Shown piece by piece: positions 1 through 8,351 of a DNA stretch of 64,000 nucleotides; the first letter of the stretch is position 1, and the number at the start of each line of letters is the position of its first letter. Under the pieces are notes generated by a model, which was not told where the DNA came from, made no database searches, and saw only the letters and a program-made list of their open reading frames with translations. This stretch comes from Arenibacter sp. F26102 (GTDB lineage Bacteria > Bacteroidota > Bacteroidia > Flavobacteriales > Flavobacteriaceae): positions 310,001 through 374,000 of the forward strand of contig NZ_JALKBC010000003.1 in assembly GCF_023015865.1 (NCBI RefSeq), in the 5' to 3' direction. A program made the translations under genes and the position numbers.

Positions 1-402
1 GGTGGTGCAGTAGATGGCCAATCGGCAGAAACTTATTTAATAATGGATACTGGCGCCACTCAACTGCTGGCACCAGCTAGGGAAATGTACCATAATCGAC
101 TTCCATCAACTGGAGGAACGGAAAAACATATGTCCACTTTTGAAAAATTCATCCTAAGCCAAGAGAATATTAAGGAAATAAGGGAGTTTGCCAAGACTAT
201 TCGTATCACTATGCCCAAGGAAACAAAATCGGATTATGATGGGGCCTATGATGTGGAATTGGGATTCCAAAACAATAAACTATGGTTATTCCAAATTCGA
301 CCTTTTGTAGAAAACAAAAAGGCGTTAAGCTCCAACTATTTGGAATCTATCACCCCAAAAATTGATTTGAACAAAAACATACCACTTTCTAAAAAAATAT
401 AG
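1..402 (+). CDS. PEP/pyruvate-binding domain protein, C-terminal fragment
   Basis: The frame is open from base 1, so the gene starts upstream and only about 133 C-terminal residues are visible. The segment 'DVELGFQNNKLWLFQIRPF' (about residues 89-107 of the fragment) matches the end of the ATP-grasp PEP/pyruvate-binding domain of pyruvate phosphate dikinase and PEP synthase, where a Q-I-R-P motif closes the nucleotide site. The protein stops about 30 residues later, so the swivelling-His and TIM-barrel domains of a complete PEP synthase do not follow. It is therefore probably a family member that ends in this domain. The next gene starts 1 bp after its stop codon, so the two are probably co-transcribed. 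Domain call fairly sure; reaction unknown. Confidence 0.75.
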   Translation, partial: GGAVDGQSAETYLIMDTGATQLLAPAREMYHNRLPSTGGTEKHMSTFEKFILSQENIKEIREFAKTIRITMPKETKSDYDGAYDVELGFQNNKLWLFQIRPFVENKKALSSNYLESITPKIDLNKNIPLSKKI

Positions 403-403
403 G

Positions 404-1663
404 ATGCGCAAGTATATAAATTATTTTGTTTTATTGCTGATCTGTTCGGCATTTACCACTGCAAGCTATTACCCCATTGACGGTTATTTGCACACAGGAA
501 TCAAGAGATTGAAGTATTTGGAACTGGTAAAAAGCGGGGAACTCAAATCTACCACTGTAATTCCTCCAGGGGCTCAAAAGTCCTATATGGATATAGAATT
601 GAATCTCCTTTCCAAAAAGGAAGACAGTGTGGGGGCCTTTCTAAAGGTAGATGAGCAATTCCAAAAAGACATCAATTCATTGTTTAGGGGATTGGATAAA
701 AGTTATTCCATTGCCGTTTTGGATATTTCCGATATAGACAGTGTTCGATTTGCCAAGCGAAACGAAACTGCAGGCTATCAACCTGGAAGTGTAGGTAAAT
801 TGGCCGTAATGGTTGCATTGTTTGACCAACTGGAGAAATTATATCCGGATTCTTTTGAAAAACGACTGGAGCTATTGCGTTCAAAATCCGTAAAATCCGG
901 CGTTTGGGGATTGACCGATGCGCATACTGTACCCATTTTTAATTTGGAAACGAATAAACTTCTAAAAAGACAGGTAATCGCCAGTGATGTTTTTACTTTG
1001 TTCGAATGGGCAGACCACATGCTTTCCGTTAGCAACAACGGGGCAGCCAGTATTGTATGGCGGGAAGCCCTGTTAATGGCCGCATTTGGTGAATCCTATC
1101 CCACCCTTACCCAGGAACAAGCGGATACATACTTTACAACTACCCCAAAAAAGGAATTGACAGATTTGGCCAATGACGTGGTAAATCTACCTTTAAGGGA
1201 ATTAGGAATTACCACGGATGAATGGAGGTTAGGGAGCTTTTTTACTTCAGGCCCCAATAGATATGTGGGAGATAAAGGGGGCAGTATTGGTTCTCCTGTT
1301 GGATTGATGAAGTTTTTAATTAAGCTGGAGCAGGGAAATGTGGTGGATGAAGCATCCAGCCTGGAGATGAAGCGACTTATGTACATGACCGATCGAAGGA
1401 TTAGATATGCCCAGTCCCCGGCCTTAAAGCCAGCTGCCGTTTATTTTAAATCGGGCAGTTTGTATAAATGTGATAGAAGTACGGGCGAAGCATGTGGAAA
1501 ATATATGGGCAATGTAACCAACTATATGAATTCTGTAGCCATTATAGAACATCCTGACAATTGTAAATATATGGTGGTTTTGATGACAAACGTATTGCGA
1601 AAGAATTCCGCTACGGACCATATGACCTTGGCCAGTAGTGTCGACAAAATAATTAAACGATAA
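404..1663 (+). CDS. Class A beta-lactamase-fold serine hydrolase
   Basis: This 419-residue protein has the three landmarks of the penicillin-binding/class A beta-lactamase fold: S-V-G-K at residues 129-132 (SxxK nucleophile), S-N-N at 210-212 (SxN) and K-S-G at 349-351 (KTG-like). The N-terminus is hydrophobic (about residues 6-20), suggesting export. A clear Ω-loop ExxLN motif, which supplies the deacylating Glu in true class A beta-lactamases, is not evident, so antibiotic hydrolysis should not be assumed. It follows the PEP-binding gene by 1 bp and its last 11 bp overlap the end of the convergent transporter gene. A second serine hydrolase of the same fold lies beyond that transporter. Family clear; substrate unknown. 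Confidence 0.85.
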   Translation: MRKYINYFVLLLICSAFTTASYYPIDGYLHTGIKRLKYLELVKSGELKSTTVIPPGAQKSYMDIELNLLSKKEDSVGAFLKVDEQFQKDINSLFRGLDKSYSIAVLDISDIDSVRFAKRNETAGYQPGSVGKLAVMVALFDQLEKLYPDSFEKRLELLRSKSVKSGVWGLTDAHTVPIFNLETNKLLKRQVIASDVFTLFEWADHMLSVSNNGAASIVWREALLMAAFGESYPTLTQEQADTYFTTTPKKELTDLANDVVNLPLRELGITTDEWRLGSFFTSGPNRYVGDKGGSIGSPVGLMKFLIKLEQGNVVDEASSLEMKRLMYMTDRRIRYAQSPALKPAAVYFKSGSLYKCDRSTGEACGKYMGNVTNYMNSVAIIEHPDNCKYMVVLMTNVLRKNSATDHMTLASSVDKIIKR

Positions 1664-4508
1664 TTTTTTTAAAGGCAGTCAGAATCTCGCCTGCCTTTTT
1701 TCTTGCCTTTTCATTGGAATCTTCCAAAACCATTTCCAGTATGGGGTTAAATTTGGGGTCCCGGGTTTTTTCAATCAAATAAAGCACGGCTAATTTTAGC
1801 TTAATATCCTTTCGCTTTAAAAGGGCCAAATAGCTTTCGGATTCGCTCAGGACCTTTACATTTAGATTCTTTAAATTTTCTTCAGAAATAGCACCTGCCT
1901 GTATAATGGATTCCGCCACAGGTATCAATTCCTTTTTAAGCTGAATATCCAGGATATTGTCCAAAAATTCAATGGCATGTATACGCTGTTCCTCTTTTCC
2001 TTTCAATATGGCGTTTAGAATAGGATCCACATCCTGTGGGGGATATTTTATACCCAAAAATTGAAAAATCCGCTGTAATTGTCTGTCCAACCTTAGTTCA
2101 AGCAAATGTATCAGGCCATTTCTGGCTTCGTTTTCTTCCTTGGACTCCAGTTTTTCAGGGTTCTTTTTATACTGTAAGACTATTTGGGTATGAATTACAG
2201 ACAGTGTACTTTGGTACAGATGGCACTCGTCCAAGATCTTATCTACAATAAAACGGTCCTTTATTTTAAGATGGGGATACTTCCATTTTAGGTGTTTTAA
2301 GGCTTCAATAGCCTCAATTTTCACCGTATGTTCCATATCTTCGGTAAGTTTTATTAAGGTATTGATAGCCTTTTGGGAAGTAAACTTTCCAATAACCTTA
2401 ACCACATAGGCGGTATCATCCTGATCAATGGTATCTCTCCGTAATCCCTCGAACAAAATATCGATAATAGGCTCTCCGTAAAAGAAGAGGGCCTCTATAG
2501 CCGATTTTCTGGTATCCTTACCCGATAATTTGGAGATAATAACATTAATAAACTGCTTGTCCAAGGTTTTGGATGCCGCCAGAATTGCAGTATTGATCGT
2601 CTGAGCGTTCTCCAAATTAAGATGGGCATATAATACCTCGTAAAACTTTTCTACCTTGGCATTTCCAATGGTTTCCAAAATGGCAAGGATTTTATTGGAC
2701 CTTTCCAATTCGGAAGGGCTTTGCGATAGCTGGGACAAGGCATTTTCAATTCTTTGCTCCAAACTAAATCGGTCCTGCATAACCCTATTATTTCGCAACT
2801 CCATGGACAGACCAATTAGAGCGGCATTGGCTATGGTGTTGTCCTCTACCGATAGATATTTATCCAAGAGGTCTACCGGGTTCAATTGATAGTGCTTTAA
2901 CAGATACCTAAAGGCAGAGGTGGTCACTTGCTGATCCTTATCCAAGACCATGGCCTCAATTTCAGGACATAAATTTTCCGTATTTAAAAAATAAAGGTTT
3001 TCAATGGCCAAAGCCCTTACCTTGTCTGATGGATTGTGCAATAGGCCTTTGATGGCCATAAAGAAACGTTCATCCTTAACTTCCAATGTTTTGCTCAACA
3101 TGTGCAATATCTGATTCTCGTTCCCCGTTTCAAATACCCGGATTACCGTTTCAATAATGGAAGTAACTTTTATCTCCGACTTGTTTGCCTTCTCTTTTTT
3201 AAGCGGGCTATATTCCAAGAGACTCTTGAAGGAAATTATATATTCATTCCTTAGATGATAAATAAAATACAACCAGATCAAAATAAGTACAATAATAATT
3301 ATACTGATATAGGTAGAAGATATTTCCAATCCGTTTATAAAAAAGATAAGAATAAACCCCGCCAACCCAGTAGCTATACTGTCCACTACAACATCTGTAA
3401 ATGTTTTGGTCTTCTTTTTAATCTCTATGGGAATAGGTATGGAAAGCAATTCTGTTGCTGCCTTATTTACCGACTGTTTTAAGCTTCCGTCCACGATTTT
3501 AATAAACACCACCACCCAAAGCTGAGGTACCACCAGTAGCAAAAAAGAGCCCAGTAATACTCCCGAAGGCAACCACAATAAAGATTTACCAACACCAAAA
3601 GTTCCCACTATACGCTTAGTAAGGAACAATTGTATTAAAAGGGAAATAACGCTCAAGGTAGAAAACCAAAATCCAAAAAAGGAGGTTAATTCATCCTGGT
3701 TCTTAAAAAATTTGGAGGCATAATCACTGTACTGATAATCTACCAACTTGGCCACTAAAACGCTTATTCCAATGACCACAGCGATTAAACTCAGCAACTT
3801 GGATTGTTTGATCAACCTAAAAGGGGATTCTGCCTTGGGATTGGAGCGACTGGACACCTGAAAGGGGTTTAGTTTCAAAACTTCGTTTTTCCAGATATAA
3901 CGTGTTATGGGCAAGCAGCACATTAGGAGAGCGGCTGCGACAAACAATAAATCCTCGGTATAAAGAATATTGGTCAAAAGGGAAGTTAAATAACCTCCAA
4001 ATATACCCCCGGCAATTGCACCGGCGCCAATAAAGCCGAAAACACGTTTGGCCTCCCTAACATTATACACCAAATTTGCCATTACCCAGAACTGTGAAGC
4101 GGTCAACAAACCAAAAATGGCCACCCAAACATAAGGGATATATAGGATCAAACCATTACCGAGATTTAAATTTAGGGCAAGTCCAAATATCACCAAGGAA
4201 ATAACGGAGCCGACCAAGGTACGATCTACAATAATATTAAGAGCGTACTTTGCTAATGCCCTATCATAAAAAAAAGAACCCACTACAGCCATTATGGCCG
4301 TTAAAACATAGCCCAATGGCAGTGCCTCTGAAGTAAGTTCGGATAGGAAAAGGGAATTTATTGTAGGTTTTACAATTAATAAAACCGTAATGATGAGGAA
4401 TATATTTAATTGAAGAAGAAATGTTTTGGTCAGTTCCTCTTCTTTTAAATCAAATGCCTTTAGAATGTATGTTTTAAACGTTCTAACAAATGAAATTAGG
4501 TAGTTCAA
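1653..4508 (-). CDS. Npt1/Npt2-like (ATP/ADP translocase family) transporter with C-terminal HEAT repeats
   Basis: A 951-residue protein in two halves. Residues about 30-420 are strongly hydrophobic with around 12 membrane segments and resemble the nucleotide-translocase (Npt/TLC) branch of MFS-like carriers. Residues about 440-950 are soluble, helical and repetitive (for example 'DKVRALAIENLYFL' and 'HTVKIEAIEALKHL'), which is the HEAT-repeat pattern. The start is TTG: an in-frame stop lies two codons upstream and no ATG occurs near the N-terminus. The soluble half probably acts as a cytoplasmic docking or regulatory domain. Nucleotides as substrate are inferred only from the family name used for such proteins; free-living bacteria do not need an ATP/ADP exchanger. 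The gene is flanked by two beta-lactamase-fold hydrolases. Confidence 0.7.
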   Translation of the reverse strand: MNYLISFVRTFKTYILKAFDLKEEELTKTFLLQLNIFLIITVLLIVKPTINSLFLSELTSEALPLGYVLTAIMAVVGSFFYDRALAKYALNIIVDRTLVGSVISLVIFGLALNLNLGNGLILYIPYVWVAIFGLLTASQFWVMANLVYNVREAKRVFGFIGAGAIAGGIFGGYLTSLLTNILYTEDLLFVAAALLMCCLPITRYIWKNEVLKLNPFQVSSRSNPKAESPFRLIKQSKLLSLIAVVIGISVLVAKLVDYQYSDYASKFFKNQDELTSFFGFWFSTLSVISLLIQLFLTKRIVGTFGVGKSLLWLPSGVLLGSFLLLVVPQLWVVVFIKIVDGSLKQSVNKAATELLSIPIPIEIKKKTKTFTDVVVDSIATGLAGFILIFFINGLEISSTYISIIIIVLILIWLYFIYHLRNEYIISFKSLLEYSPLKKEKANKSEIKVTSIIETVIRVFETGNENQILHMLSKTLEVKDERFFMAIKGLLHNPSDKVRALAIENLYFLNTENLCPEIEAMVLDKDQQVTTSAFRYLLKHYQLNPVDLLDKYLSVEDNTIANAALIGLSMELRNNRVMQDRFSLEQRIENALSQLSQSPSELERSNKILAILETIGNAKVEKFYEVLYAHLNLENAQTINTAILAASKTLDKQFINVIISKLSGKDTRKSAIEALFFYGEPIIDILFEGLRRDTIDQDDTAYVVKVIGKFTSQKAINTLIKLTEDMEHTVKIEAIEALKHLKWKYPHLKIKDRFIVDKILDECHLYQSTLSVIHTQIVLQYKKNPEKLESKEENEARNGLIHLLELRLDRQLQRIFQFLGIKYPPQDVDPILNAILKGKEEQRIHAIEFLDNILDIQLKKELIPVAESIIQAGAISEENLKNLNVKVLSESESYLALLKRKDIKLKLAVLYLIEKTRDPKFNPILEMVLEDSNEKARKKAGEILTAFKKIIV

Positions 4509-4633
4509 TTTTTATGCGTTTTAAAAAAAATCAACAGCACTCCTATCTAAAATAATTCTATAGAAGATTAAGACCAAAATTACTTTATTGGCCAATATTA
4601 TACGAATAAATAAAGGGAATTATAAAAAGGGAC

Positions 4634-5575
4634 TTAGTTAACGGCCAAATGAATCCGCTCCGCCTTCAATACTTTTTCAACAGGCCTTACCAGATCCCTA
4701 ATAATTTGCTCACCTCCTGCATCATCTATTAAGGCTACCAAAATATAACGGCGATTGGGATTATTTCCCCAAACCAGAATGGAATCGGAATGAAAGGTTC
4801 TCCAAGAGCCCGACTTTCTATATAGCCTGGCGTCGGGAGCAATGTTGTCTAACGTATTTACAAATTTATGATGCAGTTCAGGATCTCCCATGATATCCAA
4901 CATTTGTTTGGAACGACCCTTGCTAACCAATTTACCATTGGCCAATAGATAATAATACCTACAAACTTGGTTTACGGTTGCCGCATGCGACAAATTCTTT
5001 AGGGGTTCCCGATTGGTATCACCACCACTTCCGTATCTTTTACCAACCCATAGTCCACCGCCTTGACTCTCATCATAAAACATATATTTTGGATCGGTCA
5101 TTACGGACTGTATCTTATCGTATCCCAGTCGATCGATCATTCTTGTAGTTGCTTCGTTGTTTGATTTGCTGATCATTGACCGCATATCTTTCCTTATTTC
5201 CTGAGTTTCCTTTAACTCACCCTTTTCTAGGGCATCCATAGAGGACAACAATACCGCTATTTTTGGCAAGCTGGCCGCATACATCATATAATCGCCATTA
5301 ATACTTGCATATTTTGCATTTTCCGGATTGGATAAGTCCACTATACCAACTGCCATCTTATTGTTATACATTAAGGATTTCCAGGTAGGATTGGACATTA
5401 GTTCCTTTTCCAAACTTGCCTGCAAGGCACTATTGGTTAAACTGGGCAAGGGTTTAACCTTGGCATTGCCTAAATTAATGGGTAGGTCTTTTTGTGCCCA
5501 AGCCATACCAGAACATACGAATACGCACAAAATTCCAATTACGCGCATTTTCAAATGAAAATAAGATTTACCCAT
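4634..5575 (-). CDS. Secreted class A beta-lactamase-fold serine hydrolase
   Basis: The protein has 313 residues as drawn. The ATG at 5548 (residue 10) would give a shorter, cleaner signal peptide ending 'GMAWAQ', and I cannot choose between the two starts. Motifs are S-L-P-K at 102-105 (SxxK), S-N-N at 138-140 (SxN) and K-S-G at 254-256. No ExxLN Ω-loop motif is visible, so a role as peptidase, esterase or modified-peptidoglycan enzyme is as likely as beta-lactamase. It is transcribed in the same direction as the HEAT-repeat transporter, 125 bp upstream of that gene's start, and could share its transcript. It is a distant fold-mate of the gene at 404-1663, not a recent duplicate. Confidence 0.85.
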   Translation of the reverse strand: MGKSYFHLKMRVIGILCVFVCSGMAWAQKDLPINLGNAKVKPLPSLTNSALQASLEKELMSNPTWKSLMYNNKMAVGIVDLSNPENAKYASINGDYMMYAASLPKIAVLLSSMDALEKGELKETQEIRKDMRSMISKSNNEATTRMIDRLGYDKIQSVMTDPKYMFYDESQGGGLWVGKRYGSGGDTNREPLKNLSHAATVNQVCRYYYLLANGKLVSKGRSKQMLDIMGDPELHHKFVNTLDNIAPDARLYRKSGSWRTFHSDSILVWGNNPNRRYILVALIDDAGGEQIIRDLVRPVEKVLKAERIHLAVN

Positions 5576-5947
5576 AATATAAACAGTATAATACTGATTG
5601 TTAAGAATTAAATATGAACCTCAATTTAAAAAGCTGGTCGAAAAAACCGATCAAAGATATTCTATAATCGTGTCCGACATCTGTTAAAATTTATACTTCA
5701 GTAAAAAACTAAGAACCTACTTAATATAACGTATAATTAGTCATATTCTGATTTTACTATGTTAAAATTTATTACCTCAACACCTAAAAAGGTTTTACCT
5801 CTCTACCAAAACAATAAAGACCCTCTAGGTGGTATTTATATATACGTTGTAAGTAGATAAAAAGTTTAGGTGTTTGTAGGTCATGGAGCCATTTTAATCA
5901 TGACAGTTTGATCGCAAATTGTTATTTTTGGAACAAATTAGAAACAC
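5576..5947. other. 372-bp gene-free divergent promoter region
   Basis: AT-rich spacer between a minus-strand serine hydrolase and plus-strand udk. I see no ORF or strong hairpin. A TATTTTTG at 5923-5930 fits the Bacteroidota -7 consensus TAnnTTTG and lies 18 bp before the udk start, but no TTG sits at the right spacing upstream. The rest holds nothing I can identify. Confidence 0.5.
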
Positions 5948-6556
5948 ATGTTGGTTATAGGTATTGCGGGTGGTACGGGTTGTGGAAAAACTACTGTTGT
6001 AAATCAAATTATAAATGAATTGCCATTTGAGGAGGTAGGGGTTATTTCCCAGGATTCTTACTATTGCGACCTGTCCCACTTATCATATGAAGAACGTACC
6101 CAAGTAAATTTCGACCATCCCCGTGCCATCGATTTTGAATTATTGGGCAACCATTTACAGGATTTAAAAAAAGGAATTCCAATTCACCAACCCGTTTATT
6201 CATTTGTTAAACACAATCGTACCACTGATACCATACTAACACACCCTAGAAAGGTTATGATCGTAGAGGGTATCTTAATAATGACAAATCCTAAAATAAG
6301 GGAGATGTTCGACATTAAAATATTTGTTCATGCCGATTCGGATGAGCGATTGATAAGGCGTCTAAAAAGGGATACAACTGAACGTGGCAGAGATTTGGAT
6401 GAAGTTTTAACACGGTATCAAAATACCTTAAAGCCTATGCACAATCAGTTTATAGAGCCCACAAAGGAATATGCCGATATTATTATTCCTAACAATAAAT
6501 ACAATACCGTAGCAGTAGATATCGTAAGAACCATAATCAACGAAAAATTAAGTTAA
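5948..6556 (+). CDS. udk: Uridine kinase
   Basis: At 202 residues this has the usual size of uridine kinase, which phosphorylates uridine or cytidine in pyrimidine salvage in the cytoplasm. The N-terminus carries the P-loop 'GIAGGTGCGKTTVVNQI' (about residues 5-21). The nucleoside-binding region 'SQDSYYCDLS' and the lid-type segment 'RRLKRDTTERGRDLDEV' follow in the family order. It is the first gene of a tight run: the FtsB-like gene begins 6 bp later and then overlaps mutA. Confidence 0.93.
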   Translation: MLVIGIAGGTGCGKTTVVNQIINELPFEEVGVISQDSYYCDLSHLSYEERTQVNFDHPRAIDFELLGNHLQDLKKGIPIHQPVYSFVKHNRTTDTILTHPRKVMIVEGILIMTNPKIREMFDIKIFVHADSDERLIRRLKRDTTERGRDLDEVLTRYQNTLKPMHNQFIEPTKEYADIIIPNNKYNTVAVDIVRTIINEKLS

Positions 6557-6562
6557 TCACTT

Positions 6563-6895
6563 ATGGGAATCAAAGGGATAAGAAAGAAAAAATGGTTTGG
6601 CGTGGTCACCAATATGTATGTTTTGGTACTTACGATTTTTGTAGTTTGGATGGTTTTTTTCGATACCAACTCTCTGCTAATACATTGGGAACTTAAAAAG
6701 CAAATAAACAATCTTGAAAAGCAGAAAGATTTTCTCCATGAGGAGATAGCAAGGGATAAAAAGATAATAGAAAAATTGTCCGATCCCGAGGAGTTGGAAA
6801 AATTTGCCAGGGAACAGTACTATTTGAAAAGGAAAAATGAGGAAATTTATTTAATTGAATATGAGGACAGTCTAAAAATAAAGGATGATGAATAA
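6563..6895 (+). CDS. FtsB/DivIC-type septum formation initiator
   Basis: A 110-residue bitopic membrane protein with a basic N-terminus, one membrane helix at about residues 16-34, then a coiled coil at about 38-75 ('LKKQINNLEKQKDFLHEEI'). It ends in the family-typical segment 'DPEELEKFAREQYYLKRKNE'. FtsB/DivIC proteins join FtsL and FtsQ/DivIB in the division complex. The 3' end overlaps the start of mutA by 11 bp, implying translational coupling with a metabolic gene; this probably reflects operon packing and not shared function. Confidence 0.88.
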   Translation: MGIKGIRKKKWFGVVTNMYVLVLTIFVVWMVFFDTNSLLIHWELKKQINNLEKQKDFLHEEIARDKKIIEKLSDPEELEKFAREQYYLKRKNEEIYLIEYEDSLKIKDDE

Positions 6896-8270
6896 GTCTG
6901 AACTCTTTAGCGATTTCCCTGAGATTTCTTCCAAAGCCTGGAAGCAAAAAATCCAGTTCGAGCTACAAGGCGAAGACTACAATGAAAAGTTGGTTTGGGA
7001 ATCCCCTGAGGGCATTAAAGTAAAACCTTTCTATCATTCGGAAGACCTGAAGACTCTCAAAATAAGTGAAGCCAATAAAAATACTGGTTGGCGTGTTGGA
7101 CAGGGAATATTCTCGGGAAATACCAAATTGGCCAACGCAAAGGCCTTGGACGTAATTGCACGGGGAGCTGAGAGTATCCAATTTACCATTCCATCCGAAG
7201 AAATAAAAATTCCTGAGCTTCTCAAAGAAATTGACCTAGGGCAAACAACTATTTATTTTAACCTTCAATTCCTATCATCCTCCTATGTAAGATCAATACT
7301 GGAGGCCACCAAAAACCAAATCAACAAGGTCTATCTCAATGTAGATATCATTGGCCATTTGGCCAGAAATGGCAACTGGCAATTCAACCTCAACCAAGAC
7401 CATAAAATATTAGATGAAATTCTAAATCTAAATCACACTCAAACTTTGAGTGTAGATGTTGCCCTCTATGAGAATGCCGGGGCCAATCTAATTCAACAAC
7501 TGGCCTATGCCCATGCCCATGCCAATGAATACTTGAATCATTTAAATGAAAACCATACGGACATTCTTAAAAGGACTGTAATTACCTTTAAGGTTTCCGT
7601 CGGGAGCAATTATTTCTTTGAAATTGCCAAGCTTAGGTCGTTGAGAATGTTGTTTGGGACTCTAGCCAAGGAATATGGAGCTTTGGAGCAGTGCCACATA
7701 GTTGCAACACCTACCTTTAGAAACAAAACCCTGTACGACTTCAACAATAACATGCTGCGAACCACCACAGAATGTATGTCGGCTATTTTAGGGGAGGCAG
7801 ATATGGTAATAAATATGCCATATGACGCCATCTATCACAAGGACAATGAATTTGGTGAACGTATGGCCAGAAATCAATTGCTGATTTTAAAAAACGAGAG
7901 CTATTTTAACAAAGTGGACAATGCGGCGGATGGAGCATATTATATAGAATCCATTACCCATCAACTTTCAACCAAAGCACTCGAATTATTTAAACACATA
8001 GAAGCTGGGGGAGGCTTTTTGGTACAGCTAAAAGAACACATCATTCAAAAAAAAATAAAGGAAAGTGCCGCCAAAGAACAGGATAATTTTAATAGGCTCG
8101 ATAAAATCTTGGTGGGCACTAATAAGCATGCTTCCAAGTTGGATAAAATGAAGGATAATTTAGAAATATATCCGTTTGTGAAAATGAATACCCGGAAAAC
8201 CTTGATCGAACCGATCATTGAAAAAAGATTGTCCGAGGATTGGGAACAAAAGCGATTAAAAACTGAATAA
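6885..8270 (+). CDS. mutA: Methylmalonyl-CoA mutase small (non-catalytic) subunit
   Basis: A 461-residue protein similar to the TIM-barrel domain of methylmalonyl-CoA mutase; the MutB-like segments are recognisable but the active-site residues are not kept. The heterodimer with MutB interconverts succinyl-CoA and methylmalonyl-CoA using adenosylcobalamin. It ends soon after the barrel and its linker, so it lacks the C-terminal cobalamin-domain-like part present in the roughly 640-residue small subunits of actinobacteria. Two adjacent ATGs (6885 and 6888) are both possible starts. It is followed 81 bp later by mutB. Confidence 0.88.
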   Translation: MMNKSELFSDFPEISSKAWKQKIQFELQGEDYNEKLVWESPEGIKVKPFYHSEDLKTLKISEANKNTGWRVGQGIFSGNTKLANAKALDVIARGAESIQFTIPSEEIKIPELLKEIDLGQTTIYFNLQFLSSSYVRSILEATKNQINKVYLNVDIIGHLARNGNWQFNLNQDHKILDEILNLNHTQTLSVDVALYENAGANLIQQLAYAHAHANEYLNHLNENHTDILKRTVITFKVSVGSNYFFEIAKLRSLRMLFGTLAKEYGALEQCHIVATPTFRNKTLYDFNNNMLRTTTECMSAILGEADMVINMPYDAIYHKDNEFGERMARNQLLILKNESYFNKVDNAADGAYYIESITHQLSTKALELFKHIEAGGGFLVQLKEHIIQKKIKESAAKEQDNFNRLDKILVGTNKHASKLDKMKDNLEIYPFVKMNTRKTLIEPIIEKRLSEDWEQKRLKTE

Positions 8271-8351
8271 CAGCCCGTTCCAACTGGTTGAAAAAGTTAT
8301 AAAGCTTCCAAAAGGTCCAATTAATACATTAGGTTAAGACGATTCAATATA

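Noticed and set aside
404-5575. Calling the two serine hydrolases antibiotic beta-lactamases
   Set aside because: SxxK, SxN and KSG are shared by many PBP-fold enzymes and no ExxLN Ω-loop motif was seen, so resistance is not supported.
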